A stretch of DNA of 64,000 nt from Clostridium cuniculi. Its GTDB lineage: Bacteria; Bacillota; Clostridia; Clostridiales; Clostridiaceae. The notes beneath the pieces were generated by a model. It was not told where the DNA came from. It saw nothing but the letters and a program-made list of their open reading frames with translations, and did no database searches. A program made the translations under genes and the position numbers. Below are positions 35,413 through 44,315 of this stretch, in pieces. Numbering within the stretch: position 1 is the first letter of the stretch; every line of letters starts with the position of its first letter. The stretch spans positions 1 to 64,000 of the forward strand of contig NZ_SMUS01000020.1 in assembly GCF_004353185.1 (NCBI RefSeq), in the 5' to 3' direction.

Positions 35413-35457
35413 TAATGCTATGACAGAATATAACTTCTTTCATAGCATTACTTTTTT
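35413..35457. terminator. Strong bidirectional terminator
   Basis: TAATGCTATGA (35413-35423) pairs with 35440-35450. A TTTTTT run follows on the plus strand, and a T-rich run is also present on the minus side. It serves the YesL-like gene and the glycerophosphodiesterase gene. Confidence 0.85.
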
Positions 35458-35461
35458 ATAT

Positions 35462-36184
35462 CTATTTTTCATTTATAATTTCATTTAATAAATCTGGATA
35501 GTCAGTAAACATTCCATTAACATCTGCTGCAATTAATTTTCTCATATAAATTGGACTATTGACTGTATAAATATTTACTTTAATATTGTTTTTATTAGCC
35601 TCTTCTATAAGCTCTTCTGAAACTAATCTTAAGTCAGGATGTATTGCATTTGCTCCAAACTCTTTAGCATATTGTACTACATTTTCTATAGGTTTAGAAT
35701 ATAACAAGCCTGTCTCAAATTCACCATCTATTTCTCTACAAATTCTTATAGATTCATGATTAAAACTTGATAATATTATTTGCTTCTTTAATCCATATCT
35801 ATTAACTAACTCAATTACATCCCTTTCTATTCCTTCATAATGTATCTTATCTGTCTTTAACTCTATATTTAATATAACATTAGTCTCTTTTACAAGCTCT
35901 AATACTTCTGCCAAAGTAGGTATTCTACACTCTATGTTATTTTCAAAATTTTTATTTCTACATTTAAAGCTTCTAAGCTCTTCTAATGTCATATCTTTAA
36001 CTAAGCCTCTTCCTTTAAAAGTACGCTGAATATCCTCATCGTGTATAACTACTAGTTTATTATCTTTAGTTTTATGAACATCAATTTCAAGTCCATTTGC
36101 TCCTGTTTCTATTCCTTCTTTTAAAGATAATATGGTATTTTCCGGATAATAATTACTAGCTCCTCTATGAGCAAAATTTATCAT
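35462..36184 (-). CDS. Glycerophosphodiester phosphodiesterase
   Basis: This 240-residue protein has the GDPD TIM-barrel motifs: FAHRGASNYYPENT at the N-terminus, LEIDVHKTKD with the metal-binding acids, VVIHDE, and NIELKTD. It has no signal peptide, so it hydrolyses glycerophosphodiesters in the cytoplasm to glycerol 3-phosphate and an alcohol. AGAGGAGAG precedes the ATG. A fragment of a HAD phosphatase gene lies just upstream on the same strand. Confidence 0.94.
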   Translation of the reverse strand: MINFAHRGASNYYPENTILSLKEGIETGANGLEIDVHKTKDNKLVVIHDEDIQRTFKGRGLVKDMTLEELRSFKCRNKNFENNIECRIPTLAEVLELVKETNVILNIELKTDKIHYEGIERDVIELVNRYGLKKQIILSSFNHESIRICREIDGEFETGLLYSKPIENVVQYAKEFGANAIHPDLRLVSEELIEEANKNNIKVNIYTVNSPIYMRKLIAADVNGMFTDYPDLLNEIINEK

Positions 36185-36208
36185 AATATTCTCTCCTCTT
36201 TATATTTG

Positions 36209-36499
36209 CTATATTATTTTTAATGCCTTTAAAGCATTATATCCCCCTCTTTGATTAATATCATCAGTTACTAAACTAGCCTTCTCTTTTAATTCCTTAC
36301 AAGCATTCCCCATTGCTACACCCAAATCAACCTCTTCAAACATTTCTAAATCGTTAAACCCATCTCCAAAAGCAAAATACTTAATATTTTCCTCCTTACT
36401 TATACTTCTAATATATCTAATTGCACTACCTTTACTACATTCACCATTAAATATATCATACCCATCATTAATATCTATTAATTTTACTTTATCATTTTC
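36209..36499 (-). pseudogene. 3' remnant of a Cof-type HAD phosphatase gene
   Basis: The minus strand has an open frame of about 95 codons without a start codon and with no ribosome site. Its translation contains ECSKGSAIRYI, then YFAFGDGFNDLEMFEEVD, GVAMGNACKELKEKA and VTDD, the C-terminal motifs of Cof-type HAD-IIB phosphatases (motif III lysine and motif IV GDGxND). About two thirds of the protein is missing. The frame runs into the last codons of the Bce-type permease gene at 36484, so the gene was cut at that junction. It is probably silent. Confidence 0.85.
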
Positions 36500-38457
36500 T
36501 TTGCACTATTATATGTTGCGATAAAATATCCACCATAAACAACTATAAGTATTAATAAGGTGATCAATATATATTTCATCATGCTTCCATTACCTACTAT
36601 AGACACTACTCCTTGTGAAAACTTTAATCCCACCATAGAGTGAATCATTGCAAGTGCTAAAGGAATCATAAAATATATTCCTATTTGAGTAAATAATGAT
36701 TTATTTATTACCTTCTCATCTACTCCAACCTTCTTAAGTAATTCATATCTATAAACATTATCTGCAGACTCACATAACTGTTGAAGTGCTAAAACTGCTG
36801 CTGATGTTATTAAAAAAATAACCCCCATATAAATTGCTAAATATGAAACCATTGCTCCAAGTCCAGCAGTAGTAGATTCTACTTCCATTTTACTAATATA
36901 ATAAAGTGAACTATTCTCTCTAATGCTATTTGCTTCTACCATTTCTGTAACTTTTTCTTCTGATAATTCCTTATCACCTTTATAATTTACATTTAAATAA
37001 GTGCTAATAGAAGTTAATCCATTAACTAAATTATCATTCACTACAAATGTACAAATATTATTTTTCATAGTTGAATCATAAGAAATTATATTAAAAACTT
37101 GCTTATCTGCTGGAATTAACCTTTTGCCATTAATATTAATCTCCATTTTATTATCTATAGCTTCTTGTATTGATTTTTGTACATCACTTATATCTCCAAA
37201 AACTAAATATTCATTTTCTCCTAAAGATACCTCTTCTTTTCCTAATAAATTTAATAAACTATTGAAATCCGATAAGCTAATTAAAGTAATGTTTGCATCT
37301 GTGAATATCGGATAATAACTACTTCCTTTTTCCATACCTTCTTTAGTTAAAAACTTACTATAAGGTACTTCACTATCATAATTTGTATATTCTGCATAAT
37401 TAGATATACTCTCTAAATTATCTCTTCCTAATAAATTCTCAATATTATCACCATTTAAATTCCATATAGTTCCGTCAAATTGAGTTAAATCTTCAATATC
37501 CTTATTAATACCTCTACTAATTCCTAATCCACTAGATAACGTACATATTGCGACAAATAACATTAGACAAATAAATGTCATTGATATAAATGTAGTATTA
37601 ATCTTGCTGTTAATTTGTCTTAAAACAAACATATTTAAATCTTTCAAATAGAATTTTTTATTGCTTTGAATAGTCTTCAATAAAAATCCTGACAATGAAA
37701 AGAAAAATAAAAATGTTCCTATAGCTCCTAATAATACAGGTATTCCTATAGTTCCTGGACTTATTACTGCCACTCCATTTTTTAATACTATATAATAAGC
37801 TGAACCTATCATTGTAACACTAATTATAAATACTACTACAGATACCCAAATATTTTTAACTCTTAATTTTTCATTTTTCCTTGCTGAAGTTAATAAATCT
37901 ATTAACTTCACTCTTCTTATAATAGAAGAATTAAAAATTAAAACTACTATATAAATTAATCCGAAACATACTATTGTCTTTATAAATGCTATTTTAGAAA
38001 ATACAAAAGTAAAATTAACTAAATTAACTCTAAATAATTGAGCTGTAAATATTGATAATCCTTGAGAAAGTAAAACTCCTAATCCTATTCCTATAGCTAA
38101 TGAAATAAAACCAATTAATATGGTTTCTACAAATATTAACCTAGAAAGTTGTTTATTTTCCATACCTAAAGTCATATAAATTCCAAATTCTTTTTTTCTT
38201 CTTTTAATTAAGTAATTATTTGCATATACTATTAAAAATCCTAGAACAAATGAAATAAATACTGAATCAACTGCCATAACTATATCTGTCAACTGAAAAG
38301 CTGCAGCCTGCATATCATTTAAATCCATAATTACTCGTTGTGACTCAATTGAATTAAAAGTATAAAATATACAAATCCCAAATACTAATGTTAAAAAATA
38401 AATTGTATAATCTTTTAAACTCTTTTTTAGATTTCTTGTAGCTAGTTTAAAATACAT
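36484..38457 (-). CDS. Bce-type ABC transporter permease
   Basis: This 657-residue protein has the BceB/FtsX layout: a first helix pair, a block of helices up to about residue 310, a ~200-residue extracellular domain, and terminal helices. I use the ATG at 38457, because a strong GGAGGTGA lies before it and the reading overlaps the ATPase gene by 11 bases. Bce-type permeases detect and counter peptide antibiotics that bind cell-wall intermediates. The neighbouring BceRS-like pair supports this role. The 3' end is fused in place with the remnant of a HAD phosphatase gene. Confidence 0.92.
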   Translation of the reverse strand: MYFKLATRNLKKSLKDYTIYFLTLVFGICIFYTFNSIESQRVIMDLNDMQAAAFQLTDIVMAVDSVFISFVLGFLIVYANNYLIKRRKKEFGIYMTLGMENKQLSRLIFVETILIGFISLAIGIGLGVLLSQGLSIFTAQLFRVNLVNFTFVFSKIAFIKTIVCFGLIYIVVLIFNSSIIRRVKLIDLLTSARKNEKLRVKNIWVSVVVFIISVTMIGSAYYIVLKNGVAVISPGTIGIPVLLGAIGTFLFFFSLSGFLLKTIQSNKKFYLKDLNMFVLRQINSKINTTFISMTFICLMLFVAICTLSSGLGISRGINKDIEDLTQFDGTIWNLNGDNIENLLGRDNLESISNYAEYTNYDSEVPYSKFLTKEGMEKGSSYYPIFTDANITLISLSDFNSLLNLLGKEEVSLGENEYLVFGDISDVQKSIQEAIDNKMEININGKRLIPADKQVFNIISYDSTMKNNICTFVVNDNLVNGLTSISTYLNVNYKGDKELSEEKVTEMVEANSIRENSSLYYISKMEVESTTAGLGAMVSYLAIYMGVIFLITSAAVLALQQLCESADNVYRYELLKKVGVDEKVINKSLFTQIGIYFMIPLALAMIHSMVGLKFSQGVVSIVGNGSMMKYILITLLILIVVYGGYFIATYNSAKKMIK

Positions 38458-39217
38458 CTCTTTGGTCACCTCCAAGAAGGGTAACAACTTCAATTATCTT
38501 ATTAAAGAACTCTTTTCTACTATCATTGCCTCTAATTAATTCATTGAAAATCTTACCATCTTTAATAAATAAAATTCTACTAGCATAACTTGCTGTAAAT
38601 GCATCGTGAGTTACCATCATAATAGTTGCCTTTAACTCTGTATTTAAATGATCTAAGCTTTCAAGAAGCATTTTTGCTGATTTTGAATCTAAAGCTCCAG
38701 TTGGTTCATCTGCTAGAATTAATGATGGCTTAGTTATTATTGCTCTTGCACAAGCCACTCTTTGTTTTTGCCCCCCTGATACCTCATAAGGATATTTATT
38801 TAATATTTCTATAATACCTAGTTTACTGGATATCTCTTTAACTCGCATTTCAATCTCTTTATGATTAACTCTTGAAATAGTTAAAGCTAATGCTATATTT
38901 TCATAACATGTTAATGTATCTAAAAGATTAAAATCCTGAAATATAAATCCAAGCTCTTCTCTTCTGAATTTTGCTATTTTTTTAGAGTTTAACTTTGTAA
39001 TATCATTATTATTTATAAGAATATGTCCACTACTAACCTTATCTATTGTTGATATACAATTTAGTAACGTAGTTTTACCACTACCTGAAGCTCCCATTAC
39101 TCCAACAAACTCTCCCTCTTCTACAGTAAAACTAATATTATTAATTGCTTTTGTTATATTGCTTTTGTTACCATAGTATTTTTCTATATTATCTACTTTT
39201 AAAACTTCATTTCTCAT
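38447..39217 (-). CDS. Bce-type ABC transporter ATPase
   Basis: This 256-residue ATPase has Walker [10 protein letters not shown], the signature [13 protein letters not shown], Walker [13 protein letters not shown], and the H-loop in VTHD. The MacB/LolD-like pattern [14 protein letters not shown] is typical of BceA. I use the ATG at 39217 with GGAGG before it; an upstream in-frame ATG lacks a ribosome site. It precedes the permease with an 11-base overlap. Confidence 0.93.
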   Translation of the reverse strand: MRNEVLKVDNIEKYYGNKSNITKAINNISFTVEEGEFVGVMGASGSGKTTLLNCISTIDKVSSGHILINNNDITKLNSKKIAKFRREELGFIFQDFNLLDTLTCYENIALALTISRVNHKEIEMRVKEISSKLGIIEILNKYPYEVSGGQKQRVACARAIITKPSLILADEPTGALDSKSAKMLLESLDHLNTELKATIMMVTHDAFTASYASRILFIKDGKIFNELIRGNDSRKEFFNKIIEVVTLLGGDQRDVF

Positions 39218-39397
39218 ATTAACCTCCAAAATAGTTTTATAACTTATATTTTTAAGCTCTCTCTTGCCATATTTCAATTTTACAATCACTATTCTCTACT
39301 ATCCATAGAACTATATAACATAAACCTTACATTTTTGTTATATATATAATATAATAGTTATTAATAAATAATTATTATCTATAATGAGGTGACTTAT

Positions 39398-39802
39398 ATG
39401 AAAAGACTATTTAATTTATCATTCTTTTATTTAATTCTAGGACTAGCATTAGGTGTATTTTTTAGGGAATTTACTAAACTTAATGATTTTAGTGGTGCTA
39501 CAACATTAAATGTTGCACATACACATACTTTAGTGTTAGGATTTATATTCTTCTTAGTTATAGTTATTTTAGAGAAAGTATTTACTATTTCAAATATTAA
39601 ATACTTTAATATTTGGCTTATAACTTATAATATTGGCTTATTATCTTTAATTTCTACTTTAGTAGCTCGTGGAATATTAGAGATATTAAATAAAGACTTT
39701 GCAGGACTTCCTCATATTGCAGGAACTTCTCATGCCATTTTAGGTTTATCACTTATTTGGTTGATGATAATATTAAAAAAATCAATATTTACTAATAAAT
39801 AG
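39398..39802 (+). CDS. DUF2871 membrane protein
   Basis: This 134-residue protein has four hydrophobic helices. It contains FFREFTKLNDFSGATTLNVAHTHTLVLGF and HIAGTSHAILGLSLIW segments with conserved histidines, which match DUF2871, a family of unknown function. I use the ATG at 39398, with GAGGTGA before it. It lies on the opposite strand between the Bce-type kinase and ATPase genes, so it interrupts what is usually a contiguous module. Confidence 0.85.
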   Translation: MKRLFNLSFFYLILGLALGVFFREFTKLNDFSGATTLNVAHTHTLVLGFIFFLVIVILEKVFTISNIKYFNIWLITYNIGLLSLISTLVARGILEILNKDFAGLPHIAGTSHAILGLSLIWLMIILKKSIFTNK

Positions 39803-39805
39803 TTG

Positions 39806-39850
39806 AAAAAAATAACCCATAACAAAGATAAAATGTTATGGGTTATTTTT
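39806..39850. terminator. Bidirectional terminator between convergent genes
   Basis: AAAAATAACCCATAACA (about 39808-39824) pairs with 39834-39850, with A and T runs on either side. It stops both the DUF2871 gene and the Bce-type kinase gene. Confidence 0.85.
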
Positions 39851-39866
39851 TATATAAAATTACTTA

Positions 39867-40877
39867 TTAAAACTTCAACATATCATTTATAGGAAATAAT
39901 ATAGAAACTTCCGTTCCTTCATTTTCTCTTGATCTAATGCTTATTCCTAATCCTAATTTATCACAAAGCTTTTTACATAAATATAACCCCATGCCAGTAG
40001 ATTTTCCAAACCTTCTACCATTTTCACCTGTATACCCTTTTGCAAAAGCTTTAATTACACACTTTTCATCCATTCCAATTCCATTATCACATATTTTCAA
40101 AAGTACATCTTTTCCTATATTTTCTCCGTATATACTTAAAACACTTTCTTTTTTATTCATATATTTAATACTATTACTTACAATTTGACCTAAAATAAAT
40201 TCAATCCATTTACTATCACAATAAACTAACTTATCTACATCCTTAATATCAATCTTAATTTTCTTTTCTATTAAAATATTAGCATTTCTTCTAATTACAG
40301 AATTAATAGAATCTTTTAAATTAATTTCTTTAATTAAATAATCTTTTTCTACTGCATTACTTCTTGCATAAAATAGAACCTGTTCTATATAATTCTCTAC
40401 TTTTGATACTTCATCACCAATACTTTCAGTAATTTCATTTTCATTATTTTCTATAATTAATTTACAAGTTGCTATAGGAGTTTTTATTTCATGAACCCAT
40501 AGTTCTAAATATTCTTTATAATCAGTACTATTTCTTACAGCTTCACTTATATCATCCTTCATTGATTTTGTTGCTTGCTCTATAACTTCAAATAAAATTT
40601 TACCTTCAAAAAAATCACCTTCACTAGCAACATCACCAATAAAATACTTCTTATCTAATTCATCTAATTTTTTTAATAAACTATTGTAATATTTCCTTTT
40701 TCTTAAATAATCATAAATAAAAAAAGATATACTAGCTAAAAAATTTAAAATGCATATTAAAATAATTGCATAGGAAGATACATTTAATCCAAACAATAAA
40801 TAAGATGTAATAATTAAAACAATTATATTAATTATTATAAATATAACTTTTTCCTTAAAATAATCTAAAAAGCTCAT
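39867..40877 (-). CDS. BceS-type sensor histidine kinase
   Basis: This 336-residue kinase has two membrane helices with almost no extracellular loop (residues 10-58), the mark of intramembrane-sensing BceS kinases that take their signal from the BceAB-type transporter. The H-box WVHEIKTPI puts the phospho-site at H129. N, G1 and G2 motifs are QIVSNSIKY, CDNGIGMD and GKSTGMGLY. It overlaps the regulator gene by four bases. Confidence 0.93.
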   Translation of the reverse strand: MSFLDYFKEKVIFIIINIIVLIITSYLLFGLNVSSYAIILICILNFLASISFFIYDYLRKRKYYNSLLKKLDELDKKYFIGDVASEGDFFEGKILFEVIEQATKSMKDDISEAVRNSTDYKEYLELWVHEIKTPIATCKLIIENNENEITESIGDEVSKVENYIEQVLFYARSNAVEKDYLIKEINLKDSINSVIRRNANILIEKKIKIDIKDVDKLVYCDSKWIEFILGQIVSNSIKYMNKKESVLSIYGENIGKDVLLKICDNGIGMDEKCVIKAFAKGYTGENGRRFGKSTGMGLYLCKKLCDKLGLGISIRSRENEGTEVSILFPINDMLKF

Positions 40878-41545
40878 ATTAAAATATACCCTTGACCCCT
40901 CTTGGTTTGAAGATAATCTGACGCACCTATTTCCTCTAATTTTTTTCTTAATCTATTTATATTAACGGTTAACGTATTATCATCTACAAACTCATCATTT
41001 TGCCATAAAGATTTCATTAGCTCATTTCTAGATACAATTTTTTCTTTATTTCTAATTAATGTGTAAAGAATCCTACTTTCATTCTTAGTTAATTCTATTT
41101 TGTTATTATTAAATTCCATTTCACTAGTAGACATATTATATTTAAGTCCATTAAATTCAAAAACCTTTAAATCTATATTTTGATATGTTCTTCTAAGTAA
41201 TGATGAAATTCTTGCTAATAAAATCTGAGTATTATAAGGCTTAGTAACAAAATCATCTGCCCCTAAGTTCATACTCATAAGCTCATCTATCTCACTATTT
41301 CTACTTGTAACTACTATTATTGGAACATTAGATTTCTTTCTTATTTCTCTACATATATAATAACCATCATAATAAGGTAAATTAATATCTAACAAAATAA
41401 TATGTGGATCTGATTTTAATGCAATTTCAACTATATTTTCAAAATCATTTGAATAGCTAGTTTCATATCCATATCTATTTAAAAATTCACTTAATTCTAT
41501 TCTTATTTTTTCTTCATCTTCTATAATAAAAACTTTATTATTCAT
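40874..41545 (-). CDS. BceR-type response regulator
   Basis: This 223-residue OmpR-family regulator has a receiver domain (IIEDEE, D53 in LLDINLP, VTSR, KPYN) and a winged-helix DNA-binding domain from about residue 125. I use the ATG at 41545, after GAGAGG; a GTG seven codons earlier contains that site. The targets are probably the Bce-type transporter genes downstream. The AraC-family gene ends only seven bases before that GTG, so the three regulators may share a transcript. Confidence 0.92.
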   Translation of the reverse strand: MNNKVFIIEDEEKIRIELSEFLNRYGYETSYSNDFENIVEIALKSDPHIILLDINLPYYDGYYICREIRKKSNVPIIVVTSRNSEIDELMSMNLGADDFVTKPYNTQILLARISSLLRRTYQNIDLKVFEFNGLKYNMSTSEMEFNNNKIELTKNESRILYTLIRNKEKIVSRNELMKSLWQNDEFVDDNTLTVNINRLRKKLEEIGASDYLQTKRGQGYILI

Positions 41546-41572
41546 TTTAATTAACCTCTCTATCACTACGAA

Positions 41573-42421
41573 TTATCGGAATGATGATGGCGATACTCCA
41601 TAATATTTTTTAAAAAGTTTACTAAAGTGATATGCATCATTATACCCAACTCTTTTAGCTATAACTTTAATTGGCAATGAATTATCTTTTAATAGTTCTT
41701 CAGCTTTTGCCAATCTTATTTTTATTAAATAATTTATTGGTGAATCACCTATTTCTTCTTTAAATATCTTTGAAATATAAACAGGACTTAAATACATATT
41801 CTTAGATATCTTGTCCAAAGAAATATCATTCATATAATTATCATTCATATAATTTATTATTGACTTAACTATATTTTGTTTCTCATTTGACTCTAAAGAA
41901 CAACTATATATATTCTCTTCTACTTTCTCATCATCATCTTCAAGTTCCCTACAAATTATTATTAACAATTTCATTACTAAAGATTTAAGTACTAATGGAT
42001 AACCCATTCTTTTCATCTTTTCTTCTTTAATAATTTCATCACAGCATTTTAAAAATTCATTTCCATGTTTTTTAAATTTTAATACAGGACCTACTCCCTT
42101 GTTGTCTATATAATTTTCTCTTATTTCACTTAATTTAAAATTATTAATTCCTATATGTAATTGAGTATACTTCGATCTTTCATTTGGTGTTTCCATATGA
42201 TACAATCCTGGATTAGATAATAATAAATCTCCCTTATTAAGTATATACTCATTTCCATCAATATAATATTCAACCTTTCCAGATGTCACAATAGATAACT
42301 CTAAAAAATCATGACAGTGATATTTAAAATCATAACTTTTTTTAGTTGCATCAACTACTCCTTGAAATGCAAATAATAAATCTGGATTATAATTTTCTGT
42401 ACATAAACCATATTCAAACAT
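41573..42421 (-). CDS. AraC-family transcriptional regulator
   Basis: This 282-residue regulator has an N-terminal cupin sensor domain (YHCHDFLELSIVTSGKVEYYIDG, LLSNPGLYHME) and a C-terminal AraC double helix-turn-helix from about residue 185 (YMNDISLDKISKNMYLSPVYISKIFKEEIG, GYNDAYHFSKLFKKYYGVSP). The cupin suggests binding of a small molecule, often a sugar. It is divergent from the second ABC exporter operon and probably controls it. Confidence 0.92.
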   Translation of the reverse strand: MFEYGLCTENYNPDLLFAFQGVVDATKKSYDFKYHCHDFLELSIVTSGKVEYYIDGNEYILNKGDLLLSNPGLYHMETPNERSKYTQLHIGINNFKLSEIRENYIDNKGVGPVLKFKKHGNEFLKCCDEIIKEEKMKRMGYPLVLKSLVMKLLIIICRELEDDDEKVEENIYSCSLESNEKQNIVKSIINYMNDNYMNDISLDKISKNMYLSPVYISKIFKEEIGDSPINYLIKIRLAKAEELLKDNSLPIKVIAKRVGYNDAYHFSKLFKKYYGVSPSSFR

Positions 42422-42572
42422 AATTTTCTCCTTATACCATATAACTCCACTTTATTATAACTTTATATAATAATATACATCAATAGTTTAAGATATCACA
42501 TTTCATTTTTGTTCAACAAATAATAATCTATATAAGGAAATTATATTAATTATTTATTCGGAGGTAGCTGAA

Positions 42573-44315
42573 ATGGAAAGCTTAAAATGGATAATTGGAT
42601 ATTTAAAAAAACATATTATAAAATACAGTATTTCTTTAATACTAGTATTAGTAACTTCATTACTAAGTATGATAAATCCATTCCTTGCTGGCGATATCGT
42701 AGACAAGGTATTGAATGGAAATCAAAAAAACATATTAATTCCAATTCTTATTGCTATGCTTGTTGTAGTTATAATAAAAGGGTTAATAACCTATTTATAT
42801 CAACTTATTTTCGAACAGGTTTCTCAAGATATTCTTCTTAAAATTAGAGAAGATTTATATGCAAAGTTATTAAAATTAGATTTCGATTATTATAATAATA
42901 CAAAAACTGGTGATATCATGGCTAGAATGACAGGTGATACTGATTCCCTTCGTCACTTTATAGCTTGGGTAGTTTATAATATTCTATCAAATGTCAGTGT
43001 ATTTATATTTGCAATTATATCAATGGCATATGTTAATTTACCATTAACACTATTTATGATATCAATCTGCCCTATAATTGCTATACTTACTGTAAAAATG
43101 GGAATAAAAATTTCTCCAACTTTTTATAACATAAGAGAAGCTTATTCTAGATTAAATTCTGTTACTCAAGAAAATATTAGTGGTAATAGAGTTGTTAAGG
43201 CATTTAGCCGTGAAGATTTTGAAATAAAGAAATTTGATAATGAAAATTTAAATTATAAAAACAGAAACTTAGATACTACAAATATTATAGGAAAATACAT
43301 GCCTATACTTGAATTTTTATCAAGCTTTTTATCTATAATAATGATACTTGTTGGCGGAATATTAGTAATTAATAAATCTATGACTTTAGGTGATTTAGTA
43401 GTATTCAATGGATTAATTTGGGCATTAAATAATCCTATGAGAATGGCTGGATATTTAATAAATGATACTGAAAGATTTATTGCTTCTTCTATTAAAATAA
43501 GGGAACTTTTAAATACAGAATCATCTATTAAAGATCCTGAAGCTCCAATAAAACCCGAAAGAATCCGTGGTGATATATTATTTGATAATGTTTCTTTCAG
43601 TTATGGTGATACTACTGCATTAAAGAATATTTCCTTTGAAGCTAAAAGAGGACAAACTATTGGAATTATAGGACCTACTGGTTCTGGAAAATCTAGCTTA
43701 GTTAACTTAATCTGCAGATTCTACGATGCTACTGAAGGAGAAATTTATATAGATAATATTCCAATTAAAGATTTAAACATAAAACATCTTAGATCTTCTA
43801 TTGGTATGGCAATGCAAGATATATTCTTATTTTCAGACACAATCGAAGGAAACATTGCTTACGGTTGCCCTTCTGTATCATTAAAGCAAATTAAAGATAT
43901 AGCTAAACTTTCAGAAGCCCATAACTTTATATCTGAAATGCCTGAAGGCTATGACACTATTGTTGGTGAACGAGGTGTAGGTTTATCTGGTGGACAAAGA
44001 CAAAGAATTTCTTTAGCTAGAGCACTTATTACTAATCCTTCAATATTAATTTTAGATGATACAACATCTGCAGTTGATATGGAAACTGAATTTAAAATTC
44101 AACAAGAAGTAAATTTAAATAATCCAAATAGAACTAACTTTATAATAGCTCATAGAATATCTTCTGTTAAATCAGCTGATTTAATTTTAGTTCTTGAAAA
44201 TGGACGAATCATTGAAAGTGGTACTCATGATTCATTAGTTAAAAATAAAGGTTATTATTATGAAGTTTATAAAACTCAATTTGGAGACTTTAATGTATCT
44301 AAGGAGGCGATTTAA
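42573..44315 (+). CDS. ABC exporter half-transporter, degenerate-site subunit (second exporter)
   Basis: This 580-residue protein has an exporter membrane domain and an ATPase domain. Walker A is GPTGSGKSS, the signature is LSGGQRQR, and Walker B is LILDDTTSAVD, with aspartate in place of the catalytic glutamate. The partner downstream has the glutamate and a variant LSVGQ signature, so the pair forms the heterodimeric type. It is preceded by CGGAGG and is the first gene after the AraC regulator. The substrate is unknown. Confidence 0.93.
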   Translation: MESLKWIIGYLKKHIIKYSISLILVLVTSLLSMINPFLAGDIVDKVLNGNQKNILIPILIAMLVVVIIKGLITYLYQLIFEQVSQDILLKIREDLYAKLLKLDFDYYNNTKTGDIMARMTGDTDSLRHFIAWVVYNILSNVSVFIFAIISMAYVNLPLTLFMISICPIIAILTVKMGIKISPTFYNIREAYSRLNSVTQENISGNRVVKAFSREDFEIKKFDNENLNYKNRNLDTTNIIGKYMPILEFLSSFLSIIMILVGGILVINKSMTLGDLVVFNGLIWALNNPMRMAGYLINDTERFIASSIKIRELLNTESSIKDPEAPIKPERIRGDILFDNVSFSYGDTTALKNISFEAKRGQTIGIIGPTGSGKSSLVNLICRFYDATEGEIYIDNIPIKDLNIKHLRSSIGMAMQDIFLFSDTIEGNIAYGCPSVSLKQIKDIAKLSEAHNFISEMPEGYDTIVGERGVGLSGGQRQRISLARALITNPSILILDDTTSAVDMETEFKIQQEVNLNNPNRTNFIIAHRISSVKSADLILVLENGRIIESGTHDSLVKNKGYYYEVYKTQFGDFNVSKEAI

